A stretch of DNA of 64,000 nt. It comes from Novosphingobium barchaimii LL02. Its GTDB lineage: Bacteria; Pseudomonadota; Alphaproteobacteria; Sphingomonadales; Sphingomonadaceae. The notes below the pieces were generated by a model. It was not told where the DNA came from and did not search any database. It saw only the letters and a program-made list of their open reading frames with translations. Positions 1 through 7,890 of the stretch are shown here, in pieces (the first letter of the stretch is position 1; the number at the start of each line of letters is the position of its first letter). The stretch spans positions 422,668 to 486,667 of the forward strand of contig NZ_KQ130452.1 of the NCBI RefSeq assembly GCF_001046635.1, given 5' to 3'. The position numbers were made by a program, and so were the translations under genes.

Positions 1-576
1 GCGGTCTACCGCAAGCGAGCCTTGCCATACCTGACAAAGAGCGAATGCATCCTCGGCTGTCCCGTCCGTCCAGCGCGACCAGTCCTTGGGCGCCAGGATA
101 GTCGGCATGCGGTCGTGGACATCGGACATCTGCTCGCAGCCGTCGACCATGACCATCGAATAGGCTTCGCCCCATTCCGCAGTCGGTCGCCAGACACCCG
201 CGACCGCGAACACATCCTGATCCGGCAGTGAATACCATGTGCGCGTCATGGTGCCCTGGTCGCCCTCCGCCTCGGCCCAGGCCGTCACCGGGATCAGGCA
301 GCGCCGGTTGACGAAGCTGTCGCGCCAGAACGCTGTGTGTAGCTTGTCCTCGCGGGCATTGTTGATGGGCTTAGGTTTGAGGGGCGCGCCGGTCTTCTTG
401 CTCTTCAGAATCAGAGGGAAGCCCCAGGACATAGCCCGGACGCTATCCCCGGCTGCGACGAGACCGGGATAGCCGGGATAGACCTCAGCGGCGAAGTTTG
501 CGCCGGGGGTGGCGGTGCGGCGAAACAGGTTCGCGATCTCGGCCCCGGCCCGGTTCATGCGGTAGAGGTTGCACAT
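1..576 (-). CDS. SRAP (SOS response-associated peptidase/YedK) family protein, partial
   Basis: Reading leftward from the ATG at 576, the frame is open to the window edge and so is cut at its C-terminus. It starts MCNLY, giving the catalytic Cys2 exposed after Met removal, and has an NNARE motif (N73-E76), a Glu in the AWAE segment (E102) and an HDRMP motif (H154). These are the known SRAP/HMCES residues that bind abasic sites in single-stranded DNA through a thiazolidine link. SRAP proteins are widespread in bacteria and are also carried by phages. This copy lies in an accessory block next to a prophage, so it may be phage cargo rather than the host housekeeping copy. Confidence 0.93.
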   Translation of the reverse strand, partial: MCNLYRMNRAGAEIANLFRRTATPGANFAAEVYPGYPGLVAAGDSVRAMSWGFPLILKSKKTGAPLKPKPINNAREDKLHTAFWRDSFVNRRCLIPVTAWAEAEGDQGTMTRTWYSLPDQDVFAVAGVWRPTAEWGEAYSMVMVDGCEQMSDVHDRMPTILAPKDWSRWTDGTAEDAFALCQVWQGSLAVDR

Positions 577-676
577 GCCGCATCATGTGCGACCACCAAG
601 CGCGCTGTCAAACGGACTCGCCACGCCGATCTGTTCCGTTTATGTTCTCGGGTGTGATGGTGATTCGGAGCCCCTG

Positions 677-1000
677 ATGAAATGGTCGGAAGGAGGCTTC
701 ATGCTGCCGACCGACATCTTCGAGGCGGCGACCCTGCAATACTCGGTGATGGCGATTTGCGATTGCCAGCATAGCGCGCGGTTCGAGACGAAAACGCTGT
801 GGTGGCATTTCAAGCGCCGCCGCTGGGATGATCGCCTTGGTCCGGCAAAGCAGCGGTTCTGGTGCCGGGTGTGCCGGTCGAAGCTGCGCAAGAAGGTGCG
901 GCCAGTGAGGCTTGAGTTCGTAGCTTGGGCGAAGGGCGATTTCGAACTCGCTTGGCCCGACGAACGGACATGGAAGGAAGCGGTGAGACGGGTGCGATGA
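677..1000 (+). CDS. Hypothetical protein with paired-cysteine motifs
   Basis: I do not recognise the family. The protein is 107 aa from the ATG at 677; an internal ATG at 701 is an alternative start. It is basic and has Cys pairs spaced like a small zinc-binding fold (CDC near residue 28, CRVC near residue 64), with tryptophan- and arginine-rich stretches between them. Its stop overlaps the start of the next gene (ATGA), which suggests translational coupling. It probably binds nucleic acid or zinc, but that is only inferred from composition. Confidence 0.6.
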   Translation: MKWSEGGFMLPTDIFEAATLQYSVMAICDCQHSARFETKTLWWHFKRRRWDDRLGPAKQRFWCRVCRSKLRKKVRPVRLEFVAWAKGDFELAWPDERTWKEAVRRVR

Positions 1001-1380
1001 TGGAGAGAACGATGGACAAGAACGTAGTCGATGATCTTCGCCGCGAGGTCGGCCGCATAGCAGGGGGTGGCGGTGCCTGGCAGGATATTACAAAGCCGAT
1101 GGATCACCGCGCCTTCACGCCTGCCCCGAAGGATGTGAGGCTGCGCGAAACTGGGAGGACGAAAGACTTGGAAGAGCGCGGACCATTCGGCCGCTGGCTC
1201 CTGATGCAGGTCGACCGGGAAGGCTTCATTGGTCGCTTGGCAACCGCAGCCCGCGCAGACCGGTCGTTCCCCCAGAATGGCGACCCTGAGGCGGTGCGCA
1301 AGCGCCTAAGCGAGCAGGGCGCCGATCCCGACATGCATGAGGCGCTCGATGATGCGGAACTTGACTGGTCGAGTTTTTAG
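997..1380 (+). CDS. YozE-type SAM-like domain protein
   Basis: The protein is 127 aa from the ATG at 997, which overlaps the previous stop. The C-terminal ~60 residues (FGRWLLMQVDREG, then RSFPQNGD and LDDAELDWSSF) match the small helical YozE/sterile-alpha-motif-like family, which is common in Firmicutes and in plasmids and phages of alphaproteobacteria. The N-terminal half is charged and looks disordered. No enzymatic residues are apparent. The function of this family is not established; a structural or binding role is inferred. Confidence 0.65.
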   Translation: MMERTMDKNVVDDLRREVGRIAGGGGAWQDITKPMDHRAFTPAPKDVRLRETGRTKDLEERGPFGRWLLMQVDREGFIGRLATAARADRSFPQNGDPEAVRKRLSEQGADPDMHEALDDAELDWSSF

Positions 1381-1484
1381 CTGTGGCGGATCGGTTCCGC
1401 ATAGCTACCTTCAGCGGCTGCACGCGCCTTGGTGATTGACCTTGGATTATGCGAGGGCCGACGCCGTTGCGCTGGAACTTGCGT

Positions 1485-1670
1485 CTAGGTGGCGCGTGAT
1501 GGCATTCGAGTCATGTCGGCGTATTCTGTCATACATTTGGAAACCGCTTCATAACCAGCCTTCGTCAGTTCAAGATTTGCGCGTCTTGCGTCCTTTGGAT
1601 CTTCGTTGCGCAGCAATAGGCCACGGCCTTCGAGTACTGCGATCCATCGCAAGGCCGTCGTTGAGGGAAC
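1485..1670 (-). pseudogene. 3' part of winged-helix (MarR-like) regulator gene split by IS66
   Basis: On the minus strand this codes for the end of a winged-helix protein: VPSTTALRWIAVLEGRGLL, then a DPKDARRANLELT wing and a stop at 1485. It breaks exactly at the IS66 left end. Its other half lies at 4476-4858. Removing the element and one 8-bp duplication joins the halves in frame (383 + 178 nt = 187 codons including stop), so the gene was intact before insertion. MarR-like wing motifs of this kind bind DNA; the target is unknown. Confidence 0.85.
1663..1670. repeat. 8-bp target site duplication, left copy (GAGGGAAC)
   Basis: GAGGGAAC directly abuts the left IS66 end and is repeated at 4476-4483 directly after the right end. 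IS66 elements are known to make 8-bp duplications. Confidence 0.95.
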
Positions 1671-1769
1671 GTAACCGTCCGATTGGTACCGCCTGCCGGA
1701 TGGCGCGATAATCTCTTAGGAGACGGTCATAGCGACGTCGCTAACGACGTCTCTTGATCGGGGATTGCG

Positions 1770-2144
1770 ATGAGGGCGGAGATACTGGGTCAGGAACGAC
1801 GGCGCCGGTGGACGGACCAGCAGAGGCTTGAGATCATCGGATCTGTCGGCGTGAATGGCGCGACGCTGGCAGAGGTAGCCCGGCGCCACGATGTAACCCG
1901 ACAGCAGATTTACACGTGGCGCCATGATTTGAAGAAGCGCGGGTTCTTGCTGGCCTCACCGGAGCCAGCCTTTCTGCCTGTGGAGATTCCTGCCGTTCGG
2001 AGCCCTGGCGTTGCCCACAGCGCTAGCCCAGGCGGGACGTGCATGGTTGAGCTGCGTCTGACGCAAGGGCGGACTTTGCGCTTTGGAAGCGACATCGAGG
2101 CCATCGCTCTGACCCGGCTTATCCGCTGCGTGGAGGCGGCGTGA
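1770..2144 (+). CDS. tnpA: IS66 TnpA (helix-turn-helix accessory protein)
   Basis: This 124-aa protein has an N-terminal IS3/IS66-type helix-turn-helix (RRRWTDQQRLEIIG, then LAEVARRHDVTRQQIYTWR) at about residues 10-52, followed by a variable linker and a C-terminal TLRFGSDIEA segment seen in TnpA proteins. Its stop overlaps the tnpB start by 4 nt. Known role: DNA-binding helper needed with TnpB and TnpC for IS66 transposition. Confidence 0.93.
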   Translation: MRAEILGQERRRRWTDQQRLEIIGSVGVNGATLAEVARRHDVTRQQIYTWRHDLKKRGFLLASPEPAFLPVEIPAVRSPGVAHSASPGGTCMVELRLTQGRTLRFGSDIEAIALTRLIRCVEAA

Positions 2145-2488
2145 TCGGGCCGGGAACTGGCGTGCGGGTTTATCTGGCCTGCGGCGTCACTGATATGCGC
2201 AAAGGCATCTCTGGCCTTGGTCAGCTGGCCCAGACGGTGCTGCGACAGAAACCGACAAGCGGCGCGGTGTTCGCTTTTCGAGGACGTCGCGGGGACAGGG
2301 TGAAGCTGCTGTACTGGGATGGGCAGGGATTTTGCCTGTACTACAAGGTTTTGCAGCGTGGCCGTTTTCCTTGGCCCTCTGCTGCGGACGGGACTGCGCG
2401 GCTGACCTCAGCCCAGCTCGCAATGCTGTGGGAAGGCATCGACTGGAGACGCCCAAATTGGGGCGCGCCGCCTGCCCATGTGGGCTGA
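2141..2488 (+). CDS. tnpB: IS66 TnpB (Orf2)
   Basis: This 115-aa protein carries the diagnostic IS66 Orf2 segments: [17 protein letters not shown] near the start and [18 protein letters not shown] in the middle, ending with the [15 protein letters not shown] block. Length is normal for the family. It overlaps the tnpA stop, which indicates coupling. It is needed for transposition but its biochemical role is not known. Confidence 0.95.
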   Translation: MIGPGTGVRVYLACGVTDMRKGISGLGQLAQTVLRQKPTSGAVFAFRGRRGDRVKLLYWDGQGFCLYYKVLQRGRFPWPSAADGTARLTSAQLAMLWEGIDWRRPNWGAPPAHVG

Positions 2489-2550
2489 TTTTTGTTCCTG
2501 AATCTACTTGTTTTCATGGATATTCCTGCCCCTGGCTGGTAAGCAGGATC

Positions 2551-4161
2551 ATGCTGAGCGCGGCGCAAAATCTTCCCGAAGACCCGGCTTTGCTGAAGGC
2601 GATAATCGCCGACTTGCAGGCGGAAAACGCGAAGCTGGCGGCAACGGTCCGTGCACATGATCTGGTGGTTCAGGCACTGCGTCTGCGCATTGCAAAACTG
2701 AAGAAACAAGCCTTCGGCAAATCCTCGGAAAAGATCGAACGCGAGATCGAGCAGCTGGAACTGGCGCTAGAGGACATTCTGGTCGCTGCGGCACAAACCG
2801 TCGCTTTGCCGAGTGATGTCGAAGAGGATGAAGCCACTGCGCATGTAGACAGCGCACGGGCCATGGCCCGGCGTCCGCGCGTTGCGTCCGACACGCCGCG
2901 CGAGCGAAAAGAACTCGACCCGGGCAGCGCTTGTCCCGATTGCGGGGGCGAGTTACGCCTCGTCGGCGAGGACGTGAGCGAAATCCTCGAGATGATCACA
3001 GCCAGGCTGAAGGTGATCGAGGTAGCGCGGCCGAAAAAGTCCTGCCGCAGCTGTGAGAAAATGGTGCAGGTGCCGGCTCCGAGCCGCCCGATCCCCGGCA
3101 GCATGGCCGGAAGCAGCCTGCTGGCCTACGTGCTCGTCTCAAAATTCGACGATCACTTGCCGCTGTACCGGCAGAACGAAATCCTTGCCCGCATGGGCGC
3201 TGACATTCCCCGCAGCACGCTGGCTGACTGGTGCGGCAAGGCGATGCGAAGCCTCCAGCCCCTGATCGAGCGTATTGAGGCTTCGGTTCTGGCCAGCACC
3301 GTCATCCACGCCGATGATACACCGATCCAGGTGCTGGACCACACAAGGCGAGCCAAGGGGCTCGGCAAGGGCGTAAAGCAAGGCAGGATCTGGGGTTATG
3401 TCTGCGATCAGCGCCCGTGGAACGGGCCGGCACCGCCGGGTGTGGTCTATCGCTTTGCCCCCAACTGGAAGGCGGAGCACGTGCAAAACCACCTTTGCAA
3501 TGCGAGCGGCATTCTCCAGGCCGACGCCTACAAGGGATATGCGAAGCTCTATGAGCCCGGCGCGGACGGCGAACCGCGCTTCCGGGAAGCTGCCTGCTTC
3601 GCCCATTGGCGGCGTGACTTCCACGACATCTGGAAAGCGAACAAATCCCCGATAGCGCGAGAAGCCCTCGATCGCATCGGCCAGTTGTATGACATTGAAC
3701 GCGAAATCGCCGGGAAGCCTGCCGATGTTCGGCGTGCCGTCCGCCAGGAGCATAGCAAACCCAAACTCGAGGCGTTGCGCGCCTGGGCCGAGCAGCAACT
3801 CACCCGCATCCCCGTCAAGGGCGACTTGGCCAGCGCTATTCGTTACGGCTTGGGTCGCTGGCAAGCCTTCTCATTGTTCACCGAGGATGGGCGCGTCGCC
3901 ATCGATAACAATGCCGCTGAGCGAGCCGTGAGACCTATTGGTCTAGGAAGACGCAACTGGCTCTTCGCCGGCTCCGAAGCAGGCGCTGAAACCCTGGCGC
4001 GGGCCATGACGCTTATTGAAAGTGCCAAGATGAGCGGACTCGATCCGCAGGCTTATCTCGCCGACGTGCTCGGCCGTATCCATGATCATAAGATCAACCG
4101 GATCGAGGAATTGCTGCCTTGGAACTGGGTGCCCTTGGTGCCGTTGGCAGAGGTAGCCTGA
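2551..4161 (+). CDS. tnpC: IS66 transposase TnpC (DDE enzyme)
   Basis: The protein is 536 aa from the ATG at 2551; the frame is open further upstream but only as a shadow of tnpB. Domains in order are a leucine-rich coiled coil (about 15-75), a zinc-finger-like region (CPDCGGEL, then CRSCEK), the DDE core with [11 protein letters not shown], an [11 protein letters not shown] segment and a [20 protein letters not shown] block, and the short C-terminal IS66 domain. All are full length, so it should be active. The stop overlaps the next start (TGATG). Confidence 0.96.
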   Translation: MLSAAQNLPEDPALLKAIIADLQAENAKLAATVRAHDLVVQALRLRIAKLKKQAFGKSSEKIEREIEQLELALEDILVAAAQTVALPSDVEEDEATAHVDSARAMARRPRVASDTPRERKELDPGSACPDCGGELRLVGEDVSEILEMITARLKVIEVARPKKSCRSCEKMVQVPAPSRPIPGSMAGSSLLAYVLVSKFDDHLPLYRQNEILARMGADIPRSTLADWCGKAMRSLQPLIERIEASVLASTVIHADDTPIQVLDHTRRAKGLGKGVKQGRIWGYVCDQRPWNGPAPPGVVYRFAPNWKAEHVQNHLCNASGILQADAYKGYAKLYEPGADGEPRFREAACFAHWRRDFHDIWKANKSPIAREALDRIGQLYDIEREIAGKPADVRRAVRQEHSKPKLEALRAWAEQQLTRIPVKGDLASAIRYGLGRWQAFSLFTEDGRVAIDNNAAERAVRPIGLGRRNWLFAGSEAGAETLARAMTLIESAKMSGLDPQAYLADVLGRIHDHKINRIEELLPWNWVPLVPLAEVA

Positions 4162-4460
4162 TGGCCACGATCACCCATGTGCACACACTGGCCTATGCTG
4201 CCGAAATGCTCGGCGAGGACGTGGAGCTATTGCAAGCTATCGTCTGGAACGACGACAATCTGACATACGGCAGCATCATCACCGTTTACACTGGCCCGGA
4301 TGAGACCATTACGGCGCTCACCGACGACGGCGTCGACGAATTGTCAGATATGCTTCGAGAAGCACGCCGCACCACCCAGACCTGGCACGGCTTCCTCGAC
4401 GACGACTTCGTTGACGATCCAGAACTCGCCACTCGCTTCAAGGCCCAACCACTGCGGTAA
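4161..4460 (+). CDS. IS66-associated small accessory protein
   Basis: This 99-aa acidic protein ([20 protein letters not shown]...) starts on the tnpC stop, and its TAA lies inside the right terminal repeat, so it clearly belongs to the element. No known catalytic motif is visible. Similar small frames occur after tnpC in some alphaproteobacterial IS66 elements; a role in regulation or in DNA mimicry (high Asp/Glu) is only a guess. Confidence 0.75.
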   Translation: MATITHVHTLAYAAEMLGEDVELLQAIVWNDDNLTYGSIITVYTGPDETITALTDDGVDELSDMLREARRTTQTWHGFLDDDFVDDPELATRFKAQPLR

Positions 4461-4475
4461 CAATCGGACGGTTAC

Positions 4476-4483
4476 GAGGGAAC
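4476..4483. repeat. 8-bp target site duplication, right copy (GAGGGAAC)
   Basis: Identical to the copy at 1663-1670 and directly after the right IS66 end. Confidence 0.95.
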
Positions 4484-4858
4484 GCAGGCACCGATACATG
4501 CGCTTGTGACGCTGGTCTTCTTCCCGTCAATTTGGCGAACATAAAGGTCCAGCAACATGTCCCATGCCGGCTCGCCCATCAGATCTATACTCACGTGGCG
4601 ATCGCGTTTTCGCCGACATTCATATATTCCAGCAGCAATGTCCCTCAATTCGGAAGTTGTGGGAGTAAATTTGACGTTTTTGTTAGTCGTTCTAGCTGGT
4701 TCTGCGTCTTGGCGTTGGGAAAGGATTTCAAGCGCCTGAGTGAGCTGGGCTGCTTGAATTGAAAGTTGCTCCAGAATTTCTTGCTGCAAAGCGGGGGACG
4801 GTTTTTTGCCCGAAAACGTCTTAACACTCTGCATCGCCATCCAACTCCGAATCATCAT
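4476..4858 (-). pseudogene. 5' part of winged-helix (MarR-like) regulator gene split by IS66
   Basis: From ATG ATG at 4858/4855 the minus strand codes for about 127 residues: a Gln/Leu-rich N-terminus, then EPAWDMLLDLYVRQIDGK and the start of the recognition helix (SACIGACVPS), where the IS66 element interrupts it. The rest is at 1485-1670. The DNA here is visibly richer in A and T than its neighbours, which suggests recent acquisition. A truncated product lacking the wing is unlikely to work. Confidence 0.85.
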
Positions 4859-4998
4859 TAATAATTTGATGATTTGAGTGTATTCACTGAGTTAGCATGT
4901 GCAGCATTAACGTTTTGAAACTATTAAAAACATAGCTTCAAAATGGTGATAATTTATGCCGGATCGTGATTGACTCTGTGATCTAAGCTGGCGAATCG

Positions 4999-5142
4999 TT
5001 ACTGTGGCATGTCGAGCATTCCCCGGACTGCATCCAGTCCAGCCTGCACGTGGGCGGCGGCTAGCTCTAACTTGAGGGCGTCGAGCTGAGCGAGGACCTT
5101 CTCCAGATTGGCGACAACTTCGAGAATTTCTTCGATGACCAT
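4999..5142 (-). CDS. Small coiled-coil hypothetical protein (47 aa)
   Basis: This is a 47-aa frame below the usual length cut-off: MVIEEILEVVANLEKVL, continuing as a regular leucine heptad pattern and ending RGMLDMPQ. A GAGG ribosome-binding site lies 10 nt before the ATG. The even heptads with Glu/Lys at flanking positions look like a real short coiled coil rather than chance. Function is unknown. It is the last gene before the prophage lysis cassette and shares its orientation. Confidence 0.55.
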   Translation of the reverse strand: MVIEEILEVVANLEKVLAQLDALKLELAAAHVQAGLDAVRGMLDMPQ

Positions 5143-5337
5143 CACGTTCAACCTCATTGAAGGTACTCACTTGCCACGCATGTTAACAAATTTTCATACC
5201 GGGTTATACGTAGTAAAAATCAGGATTGCCGACCAGATGGAGATGGCGATTTCGGCGCAGATACGGCGCTAATGGAAACGCGTGGGCAGCCGATAATCGC
5301 CTTCCATGCCGACAATCCAAGACGTCCATCAAAGCGT

Positions 5338-5607
5338 TTATTGGCCGCGCGCCTCTGTATCATGCGCCCTAATCGCATCGACCCGCGCCGCGCAGACCTT
5401 GAACGCCGCGATGTAAATACCGCGGCTTTCGATCACCGACGCGATCGTCTCCTGCGGCACGTCCTGCACCGTGCAGCGCGCCATCAGCCCGGCCGGGATG
5501 CCCTGATAGGCAGGCAGCGGCGCAGAGGCGATCTCACCTCTGCTGTTCGAGCAGGCGCCTAAGGTCAGCAGGCAGGCGGCGAGCCATGAGTTCGCGAACT
5601 TCCGCAT
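5338..5607 (-). CDS. Outer-membrane spanin (Rz1-like lipoprotein)
   Basis: This 89-aa protein begins with a basic residue, a hydrophobic stretch and a lipobox, LLTLGAC (Cys19), so it should be lipidated and sorted to the outer membrane. Its start lies inside the Rz-like gene in another frame (74-nt overlap), the arrangement typical of Rz/Rz1 pairs. Known role: together with the inner-membrane spanin it fuses the two membranes in the last step of lysis. Unlike classical Rz1 it is not very proline-rich and has a small Cys-containing domain after the lipobox. Confidence 0.8.
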   Translation of the reverse strand: MRKFANSWLAACLLTLGACSNSRGEIASAPLPAYQGIPAGLMARCTVQDVPQETIASVIESRGIYIAAFKVCAARVDAIRAHDTEARGQ

Positions 5608-5926
5608 TGCTTGTCTCCAGGTCTTTGAGCTGCGCGGCGGCAGCAGTGTTCTGTGCCTCGATCAGGGCGAGCTTGTCCTCCAGCAGCAAGACGTTGCGCT
5701 GCTCCAGGTCGCGAAGGCGGTTCTGCTCGGCGGCGTGTGCGGCCCAGCCTTTGTTCGCGGACACCAGCCCGTCGATCTGGACCTCCTTCGCGGCGATCTG
5801 ATCGTTCTGGCGCTGGATGTGCAGATAACCGGCAATGGTGGCGCCGATTCCGCAGACGGCCAGCACACCCACCATGGCGAACAGTTCGGACTTGAACGGT
5901 GCGATCAGACTGAGCAGCCACCTCAT
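5534..5926 (-). CDS. Inner-membrane spanin (Rz-like)
   Basis: This 130-aa protein has one N-terminal membrane segment (about residues 15-36, MVGVLAVCGIGATIAGYL) followed by a long periplasmic coiled coil rich in Gln, Glu and Leu. That is the i-spanin layout. It overlaps the holin-like gene by 4 nt upstream and carries the start of the Rz1-like gene within it. The product should sit in the inner membrane and pair with the lipoprotein. Confidence 0.82.
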   Translation of the reverse strand: MRWLLSLIAPFKSELFAMVGVLAVCGIGATIAGYLHIQRQNDQIAAKEVQIDGLVSANKGWAAHAAEQNRLRDLEQRNVLLLEDKLALIEAQNTAAAAQLKDLETSNAEVRELMARRLPADLRRLLEQQR

Positions 5927-6288
5927 GGCCGGTCCTCCTCTTGAGCTTTTGCGGCCGCGACCCTTTTGTCGGTATTGGCGCGCAGTTTGACCCCCAGCTT
6001 TTCGTAGACGATGCGCTCAATCATACGGATGGTGACGTTTGCCCCGAGCCATCCGAACAAGCCGACGATGGGCCCGGTCCAAAGCGGATCGAGATTCATC
6101 GCGAGGCACAGGAGCATGACGAGGAAACCGACGAAGCCGGACGACACCGCCTCGGTCGTCGCCCGCAGCCAGTTCATCTCGTTGCCCTTGTCGTGCTCGC
6201 GCATGGCATAGCCGAGCAGGCCGCCGACTGCCGCCAGCAGGGTATAGCCCGCCGCGCTGAGCCAGTCGGAGAGGGAGAAGTGTTCCAT
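5923..6288 (-). CDS. Phage holin-like membrane protein
   Basis: This 121-aa protein has at least two membrane segments (YTLLAAVGGLLGYAM and FVGFLVMLLCLAMNL, with a further hydrophobic run at IVGLFGWLGANV) and a charged C-terminal tail (KAQEEDRP). Its place between endolysin and spanins fits a holin, which forms holes in the inner membrane to time lysis. The class is judged from position and topology rather than from a sequence motif. Confidence 0.78.
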   Translation of the reverse strand: MEHFSLSDWLSAAGYTLLAAVGGLLGYAMREHDKGNEMNWLRATTEAVSSGFVGFLVMLLCLAMNLDPLWTGPIVGLFGWLGANVTIRMIERIVYEKLGVKLRANTDKRVAAAKAQEEDRP

Positions 6289-6302
6289 GTGCCTCGCTTA
6301 CG

Positions 6303-6980
6303 TCATGCAATCGTCAGGAACTGATCGTTCACCCAGGCATCGCGGCCTTGGTAGACGAAGCGCACCCAATCGCCGGTATCTTCCAGCACTGTGATCGCGG
6401 TGCCGCGCGACAGGCCGCCCAGCTTCGTTGCAGAGGCCGAGGGCTTGGCGCGGACATTGAGGCCCGAGCCGGCGTTCACCACGCGCACGTCGGCCGCCGC
6501 GACTGGCACCGGCTGCTTGACGACGATCGGCGCGGCGCTCTGGTACAGAGCAGCCTCGTCGGCCCGCCGCGACTTGAGCCCGTTCATCGCCTTGCCATCG
6601 TTGTAGATCCACTTGCCGAACTGGCCCGCCGCATCATCGAACCGGCCCGCCTTGTGGAGCTTGCCCAGCGTGGACGAGGCGATGGCGCCGGTGTTGTAGT
6701 GGAACGATACCAGCGCGTCGAACTGCGCCTGGCTGGTGGGGGTGTCACCGATGAACTTCGACACCATCGCCGCGTACTTCACCAGGTCCTGCTCGAAACG
6801 TGCATCGGCCTGTGCCTGCGTCCAGACCACTCCCTTCGCGATGCCGGGGCCGGTGGCGCCGTAGCCAATGGTCCACGGCTTGCCATCCTTGCTGCCGGGG
6901 TCGGGGTAGGCGGCCAGCTCGCAGCCTTCCCACTTATGCATCAAGGCGATGCCGGACGTGCCGACTTTGGTGGGGTTCAT
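6303..6980 (-). CDS. Endolysin: GH24 (T4-type) lysozyme with C-terminal SH3 domain
   Basis: This 225-aa protein has the T4-lysozyme catalytic set: E18 (HKWEG), D27 (AAYPDPG) and T37 (WTIGYG), in a domain covering about residues 1-145. A linker rich in Pro/Val leads to a bacterial SH3 domain (about 160-225: LNVRAKPSASATKLG, WVNDQFL) expected to bind peptidoglycan. No signal peptide is evident, so it needs the holin for release. The 99-bp gap before its start holds only two very short overlapping frames (11 and 21 codons) that I do not call as genes. Confidence 0.93.
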   Translation of the reverse strand: MNPTKVGTSGIALMHKWEGCELAAYPDPGSKDGKPWTIGYGATGPGIAKGVVWTQAQADARFEQDLVKYAAMVSKFIGDTPTSQAQFDALVSFHYNTGAIASSTLGKLHKAGRFDDAAGQFGKWIYNDGKAMNGLKSRRADEAALYQSAAPIVVKQPVPVAAADVRVVNAGSGLNVRAKPSASATKLGGLSRGTAITVLEDTGDWVRFVYQGRDAWVNDQFLTIA

Positions 6981-7079
6981 TATGGAGTCCCATTCGTGGC
7001 CTGCAACACGGCTTCGGCAGCAGGAACGATGTCGGTTGCGTCCATCAGTCGGCCCAATGGTCGGGGGTGGCGAAAGTCA

Positions 7080-7373
7080 TTAGGAGCTCGCGGTTTCTTG
7101 CGCCGCGACCAGCGCCTCGATGCGCGAGATTTCGCCATCAACCAGGTTGCGCGTACCGGTCACCACGCTGATCACGTTCATGGCCTGCTGATAGGCTACG
7201 CTTTGCGTGAAAAGGCTGGGCAGCAGCGCTTCCAGGTCGGCCGCCAGCGTGGCGACCTTGCCGGTGGCGAGGACGGACTTTACCGACTTGGAACCGTCGA
7301 GCGAGGCGATGTCGCGCTCACGCTTCAGGTCGGCGATCTGGGCGTCGATATCGGAGATAGTACGTTCGGTCAT
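7080..7373 (-). CDS. Phage hypothetical protein, helical
   Basis: This is a 97-aa acidic helical protein (MTERTISDIDAQIADLKRER...) lying between the endolysin and tail genes in the late operon. It is unrecognised. The N-terminal 25 residues look like a short coiled coil. It starts 2 nt after the upstream gene ends, so it is part of the same transcript. It may be a small structural or lysis accessory protein. Confidence 0.65.
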   Translation of the reverse strand: MTERTISDIDAQIADLKRERDIASLDGSKSVKSVLATGKVATLAADLEALLPSLFTQSVAYQQAMNVISVVTGTRNLVDGEISRIEALVAAQETASS

Positions 7374-7375
7374 GG

Positions 7376-7837
7376 TCAGGCTCCTTCGGTGGTAGAGGGA
7401 ATAGCGACGGGCGCGGGATCAACGCCGTCCATTTCGTCGAGGGTATCGGCGACGTTGATCGTCATCGGCTTGCCGAACAGATCGACGAACAGCTTGGCCC
7501 GGATGCCAGCAGGATCGTCGATCACTTCGCGACGGCCGGTGATGCGCGAACGCGCGCAGAACAGCTTGCCCTCGGCCATGACCGGGGCGGCTTCACCATC
7601 GGCCGGCGGCACCGGCTCGACGATGCGAAGCTCGATCGCGTTCACCATCGCCATGCCGTCGACCGCGGCTTTCTTGACGAAGCCGTACTGGTCGGAGAGC
7701 TGGTCGACTAGCGGGCCCGCGCCAGCGTCGAAGATGATCGAGCACGGGTTCGCGCCATCGCACGGTTTCATCACGGCGATGATGCAGGCAGCAGGGATCT
7801 CCAACCGCTCACCAGCGGCTGTTTTCAGATGCAACAT
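7376..7837 (-). CDS. Phage hypothetical protein downstream of tail fibre genes
   Basis: This 153-aa protein is unrecognised. It opens MLHLKTAAGERLEIPAA and has a proline-rich middle (EPVPPADGEAAP). A clear Shine-Dalgarno (AAAGGAGC) lies before the ATG at 7837. The recurrent GACGGCGGTAA element sits upstream, overlapping the stop of the preceding gene. It is possibly a tail-fibre chaperone or virion accessory protein; that is inferred from position only. Confidence 0.65.
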   Translation of the reverse strand: MLHLKTAAGERLEIPAACIIAVMKPCDGANPCSIIFDAGAGPLVDQLSDQYGFVKKAAVDGMAMVNAIELRIVEPVPPADGEAAPVMAEGKLFCARSRITGRREVIDDPAGIRAKLFVDLFGKPMTINVADTLDEMDGVDPAPVAIPSTTEGA

Positions 7838-7890
7838 AGAGGCTCCTTTGAGAGCAGGGTGTCAGGGAAAAGAGACGGGGATTACCGCCG

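Larger units (their letters stand above)
1671..4475 (+). mobile_element. IS66-family insertion sequence, complete
   Basis: The element is 2805 bp with 22-bp terminal inverted repeats (1671-1692 and 4454-4475) that differ at one base and begin GTAACC, as in IS66. It carries tnpA, tnpB and tnpC in order with overlapping or closely spaced starts, plus a fourth small gene ending inside the right repeat. Perfect 8-bp flanking duplications show a single simple insertion that has not been rearranged. It looks capable of transposition because all three frames are intact. Confidence 0.97.

Noticed and set aside
4907-5170. 87-codon minus-strand frame
   Set aside because: Arg-rich sequence overlapping the 47-aa coiled-coil frame, which has the better coding pattern and ribosome-binding site.
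4859-5337. Candidate attL near the lysis cassette
   Set aside because: Searched by eye for the 45-bp tRNA-Pro segment and for TTCGAAT; none found here or further left in the window.
6981-7079. Two micro-frames (11 and 21 codons) chained by overlapping stops/starts before the endolysin
   Set aside because: The overlaps are suggestive but the frames are too short to support without comparison to relatives.
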